Counted from the first letter of the stretch, positions 35,744-44,727 are shown. The stretch: 64,000 bases of DNA from Pseudomonas sp. MYb185 (GCF_002979975.1 NZ_PCQD01000013.1:1-64000); one strand, 5' to 3'. Notes: generated by a model not told the origin, from the sequence alone. Made by a program: numbers and translations.

Positions 35744-37780
35744 TCAGAAACTGAAGCGCATGCCCACCGTCAGATTGCGCCCCGGCAACAGCACCTCATC
35801 CTTGATATAGGAGGTGTGCTGGCGGGCCTTGTCATTCAGCAGGTTGTTGGCCCGTGCATACAGTAGGTAATCCACGCCGACCTGGCTGTGGCCACGATAG
35901 CTCAACCCGGCGTTGAGCATGCTGTAGCCGCCGGTATCGGTTTCATGGGCAGCGGTATTGCCCTGGCGCCGCACGCGGTAGCTTTCCAGCTCGCCGGTCA
36001 GTTGACTGCTCAGGCGCTGCTCCAGACGTACACCGTAACGGTCTGCCGGAATACGCGGCAGGTCGCCACCGCCGTTGCGCAGCTTGCCACGCACGCTGTC
36101 ACCGAACAGGGTAACCTGCAGCGCATCTGTGGCACGAACGCCCAGACTGGCCTCGAAGCCGCGCAACAGCGCGTCGTCCTGGCGGTATTCCACCACACGG
36201 TAGCCGCCGCCTGGATCGTAGCCGGCATCGGCGGCGTAGATGAAATCATCCACCTGATTGCGAAAGGCACTGAGGCTGTAGGTCAGGGTGCCGGCCAGCT
36301 TGCGCAGGCCAACCTCCAGGTTGTAGCCGGTTTCCTCACGCAGGTTGGCGTTGCCCAACTCCACGGTACGGGTCGCGGCATGGGGACCAGCCGCATACAA
36401 CTCTTCGGCGGTCGGCAGGCGCTGGGAACGGGACAGGCTGGCGAACAAGGCATGATCCGGCACAAAGCGCCAGGTGGTGCCAGCGGAAATCGAAGTCCCA
36501 CGGTGGGACACATCCGCCGCTGTGCGTTTCACATCCACGTTCTGCCATTCATGGCGCAGGCCGATCTCATGGCGCCAGTTGCCCAGCTGCAGTTCCTCGA
36601 CCAGGAACAGTGCATGGTTGCTGGTCAGCGTCGCCGGCACATAGGCCTCCTCGCCCAACGCGGAAAAGTCGCGCCGGGTGGTCTGCCCACCGATAACGCC
36701 ACGCCAGCCCGCGAGCGGCCGGTGGGTCAACTCCAGACGCGCCTCGCTGCCCCGGTTGTCGAAGCGGGTACCGACCTGGCTGCCTTCGATTTCCTTATGC
36801 TGGTAATCGGTATGCGCCATGCGCAGCCGCACCTTCTCGAAGCCGGCAAAGGGATCCTGGTATTCACCACGCAGATCCCAGCGCTGCTGACGCATATCGA
36901 TGAACGCCGCGGCGTGGTCATGATCGTGGTCATGACCATGGTCATCGTCGTGATCATGGTCATGGCCGCCACAATGCCAGGTTGGGCCATGGGTATGGCA
37001 ATCGGCGTGCTCATGCGCCAGCAGGCCGTATTCCCGGTTCTGCTCGCTGTAGGCCACCCCCAGATAACCGCGCTCACCGATCCAGCTCAAGCCGAAGGCC
37101 GCCGAGTCGGACTCGTTGAACGCTCCCGCCTGGCGTGATGGGCTGCCCGGAATGCGGTAGGGGTCGGCCTCCAGTTTGCTGCCTTCCAGCCGCAGCGCGA
37201 ACTGCCCGCTACCGGCGGTCACGCCGACGGCGCCGGCGCGCTCATCGGCCACGGTATTGCCACGCAGCTCCAGATCCGCCTCGATACCGCGCTCCGGAAT
37301 GTAGGTCGGCACGCGCCGATCAATCAGGTTGACCACCCCGCCAATGGCTCCGCCGCCGTACATCAGCGTCGCTGGCCCCTTGATGACCTCCACCTGTTCC
37401 AGCAACTGCATTTCGCTGGTGATGGCATGGTCCGGGCTGCTGGTTGACGCATCCAGTACCCCCACGCCATCGCTCAACACCCTTACCCGCGCGCCGTCCA
37501 GGCCACGAATAACCGGCCGGCCGACACCGGGCCCAAAGCCGCTGGAGTGAACGCCTGGCAGACCGGACAGGGTATCGCCCAGGGTCGCCTGTCTGCCGGT
37601 CACCAGATCATCACCGCGCAACACCTCGACCGAGGAGCTCAGCTCCGCTGCCCGGCTACCATGGGACGAGGCGCTGACCGTGGTGTCCGGCAGGCTGAGA
37701 GAATCGGCTGCCAACACGGGCAACCCGGAAAGACTGGCCAGGGCAACTGCCGCAGCCAACGGATGACGTAACCTTTTCAT
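35744..37780 (-). CDS. Zinc-type TonB-dependent outer-membrane receptor (ZnuD-like) with His-rich loop
   Basis: A 678-residue outer-membrane receptor: signal peptide, plug domain (about residues 35-155, with LPGVHSSGFGPGVGRPVIRG and VEVIKGPATLMYGGGAIGG) and a beta-barrel ending in GMRFSF. Residues 256-289 form an extracellular-loop candidate containing 13 His plus many Asp and two Cys. A Zur box lies about 70 nt upstream of the start, which supports zinc uptake. Start at MKRLRHPLAA (GGGGAAGC upstream) rather than an in-frame extension. Confidence 0.88.
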   Translation of the reverse strand: MKRLRHPLAAAVALASLSGLPVLAADSLSLPDTTVSASSHGSRAAELSSSVEVLRGDDLVTGRQATLGDTLSGLPGVHSSGFGPGVGRPVIRGLDGARVRVLSDGVGVLDASTSSPDHAITSEMQLLEQVEVIKGPATLMYGGGAIGGVVNLIDRRVPTYIPERGIEADLELRGNTVADERAGAVGVTAGSGQFALRLEGSKLEADPYRIPGSPSRQAGAFNESDSAAFGLSWIGERGYLGVAYSEQNREYGLLAHEHADCHTHGPTWHCGGHDHDHDDDHGHDHDHDHAAAFIDMRQQRWDLRGEYQDPFAGFEKVRLRMAHTDYQHKEIEGSQVGTRFDNRGSEARLELTHRPLAGWRGVIGGQTTRRDFSALGEEAYVPATLTSNHALFLVEELQLGNWRHEIGLRHEWQNVDVKRTAADVSHRGTSISAGTTWRFVPDHALFASLSRSQRLPTAEELYAAGPHAATRTVELGNANLREETGYNLEVGLRKLAGTLTYSLSAFRNQVDDFIYAADAGYDPGGGYRVVEYRQDDALLRGFEASLGVRATDALQVTLFGDSVRGKLRNGGGDLPRIPADRYGVRLEQRLSSQLTGELESYRVRRQGNTAAHETDTGGYSMLNAGLSYRGHSQVGVDYLLYARANNLLNDKARQHTSYIKDEVLLPGRNLTVGMRFSF

Positions 37781-37847
37781 GCTTCCCCACAGATGCAAAG
37801 TCGAATGCCCATGGCCCCACGCCACGGATTGGGGAGCAATATGATTC

Positions 37848-37860
37848 GTTATATTATAAC
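37848..37860 (-). promoter_or_regulatory. Zur box upstream of the zinc receptor gene
   Basis: GTTATATTATAAC is a perfect 6-1-6 palindrome matching the core of known gammaproteobacterial Zur operators (GTTATA-N-TATAAC). It sits between the DUF2007 gene stop and the receptor start, 68 nt before the latter. Confidence 0.88.
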
Positions 37861-37881
37861 AATCAAGTGTTTTTTAGCAGA

Positions 37882-38277
37882 TCATGACTTCGAGACCCTC
37901 CCGCAATCCCGGCAGAGGATGCCATCGCGCACCGGAAACAGCGGGAAATTGATGCCCAGGAAGACCAGAAACGCCCAGCGCCGACCAATCTGGTGATACT
38001 CGGTATTGGCACTGCCGCAACGGGGACAGTGCCGAATATCGATATCCTGCTGTTCGACCAGCGCCTGCTCGCGATCCTCCGCCAGCACCTTCTGCGCAGC
38101 CTGCACATAGGGCTCCGGCACCTGCAGCCGCACCCCGCCCAACGCGTCGGAATACAGCCACTGCATGTTGATGGTGTGCTCGTCGGCGATGAACGCGGGA
38201 ATCCCCTCGCTCTCCAGCAGCGCGCGAGCCAGCTGGGCCTCATAGGGAAAGCTGTAGCGGGAAATGGTCACCAGCAT
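37882..38277 (-). CDS. DUF2007 protein with C-terminal zinc ribbon
   Basis: A 131-residue protein. The N-terminal half is a DUF2007 (putative signal-transducing) domain (ALLESEGIPAFIADEHTI, LGGVRLQVPE). The C-terminal half has two CxxC pairs (HCPRCGSAN, LCRDCGRV) flanking a short hydrophobic stretch, probably a zinc ribbon. Function unknown. It lies upstream of the Zur box on the same strand; read-through into the receptor gene is possible but not shown. Confidence 0.82.
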   Translation of the reverse strand: MLVTISRYSFPYEAQLARALLESEGIPAFIADEHTINMQWLYSDALGGVRLQVPEPYVQAAQKVLAEDREQALVEQQDIDIRHCPRCGSANTEYHQIGRRWAFLVFLGINFPLFPVRDGILCRDCGRVSKS

Positions 38278-38294
38278 GACGACAGCGCCCTAAC

Positions 38295-38732
38295 TCAGTC
38301 CGACTCGAAGGTGATATGCACCGATGGCGCACTGCGCCTTGCTTCACCATGATAGACAGCTTCGATATTGTTGCCGTCAGGGTCCAGGACGAATGCAGCG
38401 TAGTAATCGGGGTGATAGGGGCGCGTTCCCGGAGCACCATTGTCCTTGCCACCACTGGCCAGCGCCGCCTGATGGAAGGCATCCACCATGGCCTGGTCGT
38501 GCGCCTGGAATGCCAGGTGCTGGCGTCCGGTCAATTCGCCCTGTGCCGCCTCGGAGTCCGCTGTCGAGATCACCAGTTCATCAGCCCAGAAGAACCCTTC
38601 GCCAGTGCCATTGATGGGAACGTTCAGCACATCGAGAATCGCGGTATAGAATCGCTGCGCGGCAGGCAGATCCCGCACCACCAGTTGGATGTGGTCGATC
38701 AGTCGTCCACGGTGCAGCTCCATCGTCTCCAT
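38295..38732 (-). CDS. VOC (glyoxalase/dioxygenase-like) family protein
   Basis: A 145-residue vicinal-oxygen-chelate protein with the pattern IDHIQLVVRDLPAAQRFY and YYAAFVLDPDGNNIEAV. Metal-ligand candidates are the His in the first strand, the His in HLAFQA and the final Glu. Start at METMELHRG after GAGAGGG. Substrate unknown. Confidence 0.85.
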   Translation of the reverse strand: METMELHRGRLIDHIQLVVRDLPAAQRFYTAILDVLNVPINGTGEGFFWADELVISTADSEAAQGELTGRQHLAFQAHDQAMVDAFHQAALASGGKDNGAPGTRPYHPDYYAAFVLDPDGNNIEAVYHGEARRSAPSVHITFESD

Positions 38733-38861
38733 GTCAGTACCCTCTCTTGTATGAAATGAACAGGGAAAGATTAGCTGTGCTGCGCCATCAGCGCCAAGCT
38801 CGGACAAACCTTCCACCCTGCCCCTTGTCACAACAGTAACAGGCTACCGAGGGCGCACGTC

Positions 38862-39068
38862 ATGAAGTTCAAGGTCAACGACCACGTCAGCTGGAATTCC
38901 GAGGCCGGCCGGGTCAGCGGCACCATCATCAAGGTACACACCGCAGACACCACCTACAAAGGACATCCACGCCGGGCGAGCAAGGATTCACCGCAATACG
39001 AGATAAAAAGTGACAAGACCGATCACATTGCCATGCACAAGGAAGATGCGCTCACCAAGATAGATTGA
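38862..39068 (+). CDS. DUF2945 (HVA1/TUDOR-like) small protein
   Basis: A 68-residue basic protein of the DUF2945/hypervirulence-associated TUDOR family (VNDHVSWNSEAGRVSGTIIKV; RRASKDSPQYEIKSDKT). A small beta-barrel fold is expected; role unknown. No operon partner is apparent. Confidence 0.88.
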   Translation: MKFKVNDHVSWNSEAGRVSGTIIKVHTADTTYKGHPRRASKDSPQYEIKSDKTDHIAMHKEDALTKID

Positions 39069-39139
39069 GCATGACTCGAGCTGGCAATGACTGGACGGCA
39101 GATGATATGGCACGGCGGAGCGTCATCGCCAGCCCGCCA

Positions 39140-39556
39140 CTACTCAGACCAATGCGGATTCCAGACGACCTCCCAGAGATGACCATCCGGATCTTGAAAG
39201 TAACCGGAGTAGCCACCCCAGAACGTCTCATGCGCTTGCTTGACGATTACTGCGCCTGCGCCGCCCGCTCTGGCCATGACCGCATCGACTTCCGCGGTCG
39301 AATGGACATTATGCCCCAAGGTCATTTCCGTCGGACTAGACGGGCCGACGGCCAGCCCTGTGTCATGGGCAATACTTCCGCGCGGCCACAAGGCCAGACG
39401 CAAGCCAGGCTGCATATCGATGAATACGACAGCTCCGTACTCGAACTCTTCGCCCATGACACCCTGGGTAGGGAAACCCAGGCCATCCCGATAGAAACGC
39501 AATGACCTGTGCAGATCGTCGACACCGAGGGTAATGACAGTGATATGAGGTTTCAT
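39140..39556 (-). CDS. VOC family protein
   Basis: A 138-residue VOC protein (HITVITLGVDDLHRSLRFYRDGLGFP; GYSGYFQDPDGHLWEVVWNP). GGAGG precedes the ATG. It resembles glyoxalase-like proteins of unknown substrate and is distinct from the VOC gene at 38295. Confidence 0.87.
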   Translation of the reverse strand: MKPHITVITLGVDDLHRSLRFYRDGLGFPTQGVMGEEFEYGAVVFIDMQPGLRLALWPRGSIAHDTGLAVGPSSPTEMTLGHNVHSTAEVDAVMARAGGAGAVIVKQAHETFWGGYSGYFQDPDGHLWEVVWNPHWSE

Positions 39557-39601
39557 TGGTCTTTTCCTCCAGCTCAGTAGCGTCCCTAAGGACAGCGCCC
39601 C

Positions 39602-40120
39602 TTATGCATCATTCACCCCACCCGTTCGGCCTTTATCGTCCGCTGGCTCGCCCTTGAAAGGTAGCACCATGCCGTCCAGCATCCCCCTTGCCCCACATAT
39701 CCTTTCGCGGCAGGGAGTATCCGGGTCGTCCGCGAGAGTCGCTTCTTTGCCACTGAAGCTGATAGTGAACTCGCAGGCATCCGTGCCGCTGTCCACCGTG
39801 ACGACAAGATGACCCTCCGCCCATTGGCCTGGGGCGTTTTCTGCCGTACAGGAGTGGCCGTTGGTAAACACCATGTCCAGATCGACAAGCGCCTGTCCTG
39901 ACGCCGCAGGGGCAATCAGCAGGCGGTTCTCCGCCTCGCCTTCACACTCAAAGCCCGCTGATGTGCTGAAACAGACCGGCACCTTTTCACTGTATAACCC
40001 ATAGGGGTGGCTGCTTGATTCGCAGGCCATCAGCGCCGTTGCCGCCAGGAGCATCAGCCCCCATGCTGGAACGCGCCTGGCGGGAATCCGACGGTGCCAA
40101 CTTGCCTTGGCGAATGACAT
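39602..40120 (-). CDS. Putative lipoprotein, unknown function
   Basis: A 172-residue predicted lipoprotein: a basic n-region, the hydrophobic core GLMLLAATA and lipobox LMAC. The mature part has six further Cys (VCFSTSAGFECEGE; HSCTAEN; DACEFT; PCRERICGARG), suggesting disulfides. No known domain. It lies just downstream of the TetR gene on the same strand, 21 nt after its stop. Confidence 0.65.
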   Translation of the reverse strand: MSFAKASWHRRIPARRVPAWGLMLLAATALMACESSSHPYGLYSEKVPVCFSTSAGFECEGEAENRLLIAPAASGQALVDLDMVFTNGHSCTAENAPGQWAEGHLVVTVDSGTDACEFTISFSGKEATLADDPDTPCRERICGARGMLDGMVLPFKGEPADDKGRTGGVNDA

Positions 40121-40141
40121 TCTTCAGCTCCCTACTGGTTA

Positions 40142-40774
40142 CTATTGAGCCAACCGCTCCAGCCGAGCCAGACACAGCTGTTCCATTTCCTCCGCCCAGT
40201 GCTGCATACCGGCATCATCCAAATGCAATTGCATGGCATAGCGACGACCGCCCCATACGGCAAGATGCAGCGCCTGGATCAGACTATCGTCCGGCTGTTG
40301 CGGCAGATCGGTACAGGCATTGAAGACACGCCGCCACATGGCCAGGAACTCGGAGCAGGCGCGCTGTTGGTGCTTCTGTTCGGCAACCCGTGGCTCCAGT
40401 TCCATCATGTCAGGATGAAACCAGGATAGCTCACGCCGGCCGCTGAGCAATTGAATCAGTCGGTGCATACGCTGCCGCCAAGCCAGGTCTGCCGGCAGCA
40501 CCACCTGCTGCTCCACGGCCTGGATCAGCGTTTCGATGCAATGGCGCACATAGGCCGAGTGCAGCGCTTCCTTGCTGGGAAAGTAATCGTACAGGGTGCC
40601 GACCGCCACACCCGCTTCCAGCGCCACGGCGCGGGTGGTCAGCTTGTCCCAGCCATCGCGCTGCCAAATCCGAACATAGGTGTCGAATATCGCCTGGACG
40701 GTGAAACGCGCCCGGGCCTGTGTGGGCCGTTTCAGCGGTTTACTGCGGGTTACAGGGGGCGTCTTGCCGTTCAT
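40142..40774 (-). CDS. TetR family transcriptional regulator
   Basis: A 210-residue TetR-type repressor with an N-terminal helix-turn-helix (FTVQAIFDTYVRIWQRDG; TTRAVALEAGVAVGTLYDYF) and a C-terminal ligand domain. It is divergent from the DUF2855 gene, with a 75-nt shared promoter gap containing a palindrome, so it likely represses itself and that gene. Confidence 0.9.
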   Translation of the reverse strand: MNGKTPPVTRSKPLKRPTQARARFTVQAIFDTYVRIWQRDGWDKLTTRAVALEAGVAVGTLYDYFPSKEALHSAYVRHCIETLIQAVEQQVVLPADLAWRQRMHRLIQLLSGRRELSWFHPDMMELEPRVAEQKHQQRACSEFLAMWRRVFNACTDLPQQPDDSLIQALHLAVWGGRRYAMQLHLDDAGMQHWAEEMEQLCLARLERLAQ

Positions 40775-40806
40775 GGTTATCCGAACCCGTCCAGCCCAGG
40801 GCTGGC

Positions 40807-40821
40807 GTACAGTCTGTGTAC
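40807..40821. promoter_or_regulatory. Candidate TetR operator
   Basis: GTACA-GTCTG-TGTAC is an interrupted 5-5-5 palindrome in the gap between the divergent TetR and DUF2855 genes. Binding is inferred from position only. Confidence 0.5.
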
Positions 40822-40849
40822 TGCAAGATTGTCTTTACCGGAGCCCAAC

Positions 40850-41956
40850 ATGACTCAGATCCATAGTCTGCAAACTGACAAACGCGACCTCGCGCGTACC
40901 CGCATCGTCACCCAAACCCAGGGTGATCTGCAAGCCGGCCAGGCCCTGCTGAAGATCAGCCGGCTGGCGCTGACCACCAACAACATCACCTATGCCGCCT
41001 TTGGTGACACTCCGCACCTGCGTTATTGGGACTTCTTCCCCACTGGCGACGCAGGCTGGGGCCATATGCCGGCCTGGGGCTTTGCCGAGGTGGTCAGCAC
41101 CACGGTGGAAGGCCTGACCATTGGTGAGCGCTTCTATGGCTATTGGCCGATCGCCACGCATCTGGTGGTGGAGCCGGTACGGGTAACCGAACGCGGTTTC
41201 TACGATGGCAGCGAACATCGACTGAGCCTGACCTCAGCCTATAACCAGTACCAGCGCAACAGTAGCGACGCGGCCTATCGTCCGGAAAACGAGGATTATC
41301 AGATGCTGCTGCGGCCGCTGTTCATCACCTCGTTCATGCTTGCCGACTATCTGGAGGACAACCGCTTCTTCGATGCCAGACGCATTGTCGTTTCCAGCGC
41401 CTCGAGCAAGACCGCGTTCGGCACCGTGTTCTGCCTGCAGGGCCGCAATGACGTGCAACTGGTTGGCCTCACCTCAGCCAGTAACCGGGAGTATGTGGAA
41501 GGCCTCGGCTGCTATCAGCAGACGGTCACCTATGACCAACTGGAGTCGCTGGATGCCAGTGTTCCCACCCTGTATGTCGACTTCTCCGGCAACGCCGGAC
41601 TGCGCCAGCGCGTCCACGCCCACTTTGGCGCATCGCTGATGCATGACTGCTACGCCGGTTCGGCCCATAGCCAGGACCATATCAGCGAACAGAACCTGAA
41701 ACTCGCCGGCCCGCAACCACAGACCTACTTCGCACCGAACCAGATCCGCAAACGCAATGCCGATTGGGGGCCTGCGGAAGTGACACGGCGTTTCAACGCT
41801 GCACAACTGAGTTTCATCGACCGAGTACGTGATACGAGCTCACCCTGGATCGCGCTACAGAATCATCAGGGACTCGATGCGGCCCCAGCGTTGGTCGACA
41901 CCCTGGTCAATGGCCGCATCGATCCCAGCGATGGGCATGTGCTGATTCTCGACTGA
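40850..41956 (+). CDS. DUF2855 family protein
   Basis: A 368-residue protein of the DUF2855 family, distantly like medium-chain dehydrogenases/quinone oxidoreductases (ITYAAFGDTPHLRYWDFFPT; WGHMPAWGFAEVV; VVSSASSKTAFGTVF). The zinc ligands of classical ADHs are not evident. Start at MTQIHSLQ with CCGGAGC upstream. Divergent from a TetR regulator, which suggests inducible detoxification or catabolism. Substrate unknown. Confidence 0.85.
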   Translation: MTQIHSLQTDKRDLARTRIVTQTQGDLQAGQALLKISRLALTTNNITYAAFGDTPHLRYWDFFPTGDAGWGHMPAWGFAEVVSTTVEGLTIGERFYGYWPIATHLVVEPVRVTERGFYDGSEHRLSLTSAYNQYQRNSSDAAYRPENEDYQMLLRPLFITSFMLADYLEDNRFFDARRIVVSSASSKTAFGTVFCLQGRNDVQLVGLTSASNREYVEGLGCYQQTVTYDQLESLDASVPTLYVDFSGNAGLRQRVHAHFGASLMHDCYAGSAHSQDHISEQNLKLAGPQPQTYFAPNQIRKRNADWGPAEVTRRFNAAQLSFIDRVRDTSSPWIALQNHQGLDAAPALVDTLVNGRIDPSDGHVLILD

Positions 41957-41959
41957 GAC

Positions 41960-42709
41960 TCACGCCAGCAGCGGCGGCAGGTCGTCAAAGATCGATAGCA
42001 CCTGCGTGAAACTGGCCTCCGGCAAGCACTGCACCCGCAGTGGCTCGCCGGTGGCCGGGTGCTCGAAGGCCAGCTCGGTGGCCGCCAGCATCAACCGACT
42101 GCCACCGAAGCGCGCGGCAAAGTACTTGTTGTGCCGGGTACGGCCGTAATTGGTATCGCCAATGATCGGATGACTGATGTGCTGCATGTGCCTGCGCAGC
42201 TGATGCTTGCGACCAGTGTGCGGATACAGCGCCAGCAGGCTGTAGCGACTCTGTGGATAGCCCTCCACCTCCACCGGAATCTCGGTAGTAGCCAGCCGCC
42301 GGAAATGCGTAAGCGCATCGCGCACCGGTAGCTCCTCATCCTTGTTGCGCCTGTCGGTCGCATGCTCACGCAGCGGGTGATCGATTATCCCCTGCTCCGC
42401 CGACCAACCCCGTACCAGCGCCAGGTAGGCCTTGCTCACCTGCCCCGCCATCAGTGCCTTGCCGAAGACACTGGCGGTATCCGGATCCCGCGCGAACAAC
42501 AGCACACCCGAGGTCGGACGATCCAGCCGGTGGCAGGGATAGACATGCTCACCGCCATTGAGTTGCCGGGCATACTGCAGGGCAAATTCGGTGGCGTGAC
42601 GGTCGATGGGGCTGCGATGCACCAGCAGGCCGGCCGGCTTGTGCACGGCCAACAGCCAGTCATCACGATAGAGTTCGACCAGAGGATTGTCGGAAGGCAG
42701 TCTCTGCAT
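41960..42709 (-). CDS. truC: RluA-family tRNA pseudouridine synthase (TruC-like)
   Basis: A 249-residue RluA-type pseudouridine synthase with the catalytic motif HRLDRPTSGVLLFA (nucleophile Asp) and YPHTGRKHQLRRHMQH. Absence of an S4 domain and the length match TruC, which modifies U65 of tRNA. The start is uncertain: MQRLPSDNPL (42709) is used; 42745 is also open. Convergent with the DUF2855 gene (3-nt gap). Confidence 0.88.
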   Translation of the reverse strand: MQRLPSDNPLVELYRDDWLLAVHKPAGLLVHRSPIDRHATEFALQYARQLNGGEHVYPCHRLDRPTSGVLLFARDPDTASVFGKALMAGQVSKAYLALVRGWSAEQGIIDHPLREHATDRRNKDEELPVRDALTHFRRLATTEIPVEVEGYPQSRYSLLALYPHTGRKHQLRRHMQHISHPIIGDTNYGRTRHNKYFAARFGGSRLMLAATELAFEHPATGEPLRVQCLPEASFTQVLSIFDDLPPLLA

Positions 42710-42760
42710 GGGGCTCGGTATCCAGTTCAGCAGGCCCGCGAGCATAACATCGCCCGCCCG

Positions 42761-43078
42761 TTATGCGCTGGCCAGCTTGAGGCCCAGGATGCCGGCACCA
42801 ATCAGCACCAGACTGATCAGCCGCAGCGGACTGGCCGGATCATCGAATAGCAGAATGCCCAGCACCACGGTGCCCACCGCACCAATTCCGACCCAGATCG
42901 CATAGGCGGTGCCCAGTGGCAGGGTTTTCATGGCAATACCGAGTAGCCAGACACTGATCACCATCGACAAGGCGGTACCCAGCGTGGGCCACAGACGGGT
43001 GAACCCTTCCGTGTACTTCAAGCCGATAGCCCAACCGATTTCAAACAGACCTGCGATAGCGAGAATGACCCAGTTCAT
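42761..43078 (-). CDS. sugE: SMR guanidinium exporter (SugE/Gdx type)
   Basis: A 105-residue four-helix small multidrug resistance protein. The N-terminus [26 protein letters not shown] with the central membrane Glu is the SugE/Gdx pattern. A guanidine-II riboswitch lies immediately upstream, which strongly supports guanidinium/H+ exchange rather than quaternary-amine export. Inner membrane, dual-topology dimer in the family. Confidence 0.93.
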   Translation of the reverse strand: MNWVILAIAGLFEIGWAIGLKYTEGFTRLWPTLGTALSMVISVWLLGIAMKTLPLGTAYAIWVGIGAVGTVVLGILLFDDPASPLRLISLVLIGAGILGLKLASA

Positions 43079-43092
43079 GATTACCTCTGAAT

Positions 43093-43135
43093 GGGGCCGT
43101 CCCCGCTGAATGACAAAGTGAGGTCGTCCTCACTT
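43093..43135 (-). ncRNA. Guanidine-II (mini-ykkC) riboswitch
   Basis: On the minus strand two hairpins occur in tandem: an 8-bp stem with loop ACGA (AAGTGAGG-ACGA-CCTCACTT, 43116-43135) and a 4-bp stem with loop ACGG (GGGG-ACGG-CCCC, 43093-43104), joined by 11 nt. Two stems with ACGR loops define mini-ykkC. The sugE Shine-Dalgarno (AGAGGTA) follows the second hairpin directly, so control is probably of translation start: guanidine binding should free the site. Confidence 0.93.
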
Positions 43136-43219
43136 CCATAGCGTTAAAGGCGCCTGCACAGCCTCTGCCAAGCAAGCCCGGCGATTATACCCCGCCCGGC
43201 GAAAAGAGGCACGCCATCG

Positions 43220-43552
43220 TCAGTGGGCAACCGCCTTGGAAAATACATTCAGTACAACCACACCGGCAATGATCAGCCCCATGCCGATCACGGCTGGCAG
43301 GTCCAGCTTCTGCCCGAACAGCAACCAGGCCACCACCGCGATCAATACGATGCCGGCGCCGGACCAGACCGCATAGGCGACGCCCACCGGAATGGTGCGC
43401 AGCGTCAGCGCCAGCAGATAGAAAGCGATGCCGTACCCGACCACCACCAGCACCGATGGCCAGAGCCTGCTGAATCCCGAACTGGCCTTGAGCGCCGAGG
43501 TAGCAATCACCTCGGCGACAATCGCGATGGATAGAAACAGCCAGCTTTTCAT
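43220..43552 (-). CDS. SMR multidrug efflux protein (EmrE/QacE type)
   Basis: A 110-residue four-helix SMR protein ([40 protein letters not shown]) with the essential membrane Glu in the first helix. Its sequence is of the Qac/EmrE type, in contrast to the adjacent SugE. It lies upstream of, and on the same strand as, the riboswitch-controlled sugE, so it is not itself behind the riboswitch. Confidence 0.9.
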   Translation of the reverse strand: MKSWLFLSIAIVAEVIATSALKASSGFSRLWPSVLVVVGYGIAFYLLALTLRTIPVGVAYAVWSGAGIVLIAVVAWLLFGQKLDLPAVIGMGLIIAGVVVLNVFSKAVAH

Positions 43553-43581
43553 CAATCCGTATCCTCACAGGCGCCACCTCG

Positions 43582-43980
43582 CTAACTGAACCCAGCATGC
43601 TGTGGCAGGTCATCGGTAATCTCGAACCAGGGAGCTTTGTTCTGCACGAAAATATGCCGCTGGGGACGTACACCCGGGTCGGCATCTAGTGTACTAAGTG
43701 GGAAGCCATACACCTCAGGCCTGGCATCGAAGCGAGTATACAGACTGGAGCTGCATACCGAACAGAAGGCCTTGTGCTCACCCGGCGAGGATTCGTAGAA
43801 CCGGATCAGCTCCTCGCCGCGCAGCGTCTTCCAGTCCGCCGAACGGATCTTGCAGGAGGTTCTGAACGCCGCGGCATGCAGCTTGCGGCACATGGAACAA
43901 TGACAGTTGTAGACATCGCTCAACGGGCCGTGGATTTCATATTGCACGCCTTGGCACAGACAGCTTCCTGTCAGTTTCAT
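43582..43980 (-). CDS. GFA (glutathione-dependent formaldehyde-activating) family protein
   Basis: A 132-residue zinc protein with the GFA/CENP-V pattern: SCLCQGVQYEI, YNCHCSMCRK and FCSVCSSSL supply the zinc cysteines. Real formaldehyde-glutathione activity is doubtful for most relatives. GAGGAG precedes the start. It is 30 nt upstream of the EmrE-like gene. Confidence 0.87.
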   Translation of the reverse strand: MKLTGSCLCQGVQYEIHGPLSDVYNCHCSMCRKLHAAAFRTSCKIRSADWKTLRGEELIRFYESSPGEHKAFCSVCSSSLYTRFDARPEVYGFPLSTLDADPGVRPQRHIFVQNKAPWFEITDDLPQHAGFS

Positions 43981-44178
43981 GACCGCATCTCCTCTGTTGA
44001 ATGCACCTCTTTAGGGTAGCTGAGGAAACCGACAGTCCAGTAACCCTGGGCAGGGCCCACCGGTAACCGCCAGAGCGCCGCACCAGTGTCGCCACCCCAC
44101 CCAACAAAGTTAACCAGCAGGCAAAGGTTCTGCTACCTTCAGTATCCACTAACAACATCGATACCGAGGAAATACGAC

Positions 44179-44727
44179 ATGACCGCCCTGTATGACATCC
44201 CGCTGACCCAGATCGACGGCGCTCCCTCCAGCCTGGCCAACTACCGCGGCAAGGTGCTACTGGTAGTCAACGTCGCCTCCAAGTGCGGACTGACACCCCA
44301 GTACGAAGGGCTTGAAGCCTTGTATCAGGATAAACGCGACCAGGGGCTGGAGGTGCTGGGCTTTCCCGCCAACAACTTCAAAGGCCAGGAGCCGGGCACC
44401 GACGCGGAAATCCAGAGTTTCTGCTCCACCGAGTACAACGTTCAATTCCCCTTGTTCTCCAAGATCTCGGTGGTCGGTGATGACCAGCATCCGCTGTATG
44501 CGCAGCTGACCGCTGCCCAGCCCCAAGCGGCTGGCGATGGTCCGTTCCGCGAGCGTCTGAAAGGTTTTGGCATCAACCCGGGAGAACCGAAGGATGTGCT
44601 GTGGAACTTCGAGAAGTTTCTGATCAGCCGCAGCGGTGAAGTGGTTGCACGCTTTGCCCCGGATGTAGCCGCGGATGATCCGCGACTGGTGGCAGCGATC
44701 GAGGCTGAACTGGCCAAGGGCGCCTGA
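44179..44727 (+). CDS. Glutathione peroxidase family protein (thioredoxin/glutathione peroxidase)
   Basis: A 182-residue GPx-fold peroxidase with the peroxidatic Cys36 in VNVASKCGLTPQY (Cys, not selenocysteine) and the conserved LGFPANNFKGQEPG and WNFEKFLI. It reduces hydroperoxides in the cytoplasm. Start at ATG 44179 with GAGGAAA upstream. It stands alone; the upstream 43981-44178 gap shows no gene. Confidence 0.92.
   Translation: MTALYDIPLTQIDGAPSSLANYRGKVLLVVNVASKCGLTPQYEGLEALYQDKRDQGLEVLGFPANNFKGQEPGTDAEIQSFCSTEYNVQFPLFSKISVVGDDQHPLYAQLTAAQPQAAGDGPFRERLKGFGINPGEPKDVLWNFEKFLISRSGEVVARFAPDVAADDPRLVAAIEAELAKGA

Noticed and set aside
44179-44727. Selenocysteine glutathione peroxidase
   Set aside because: The active site codon is TGC (Cys36), not TGA, and no SECIS-like element is needed.
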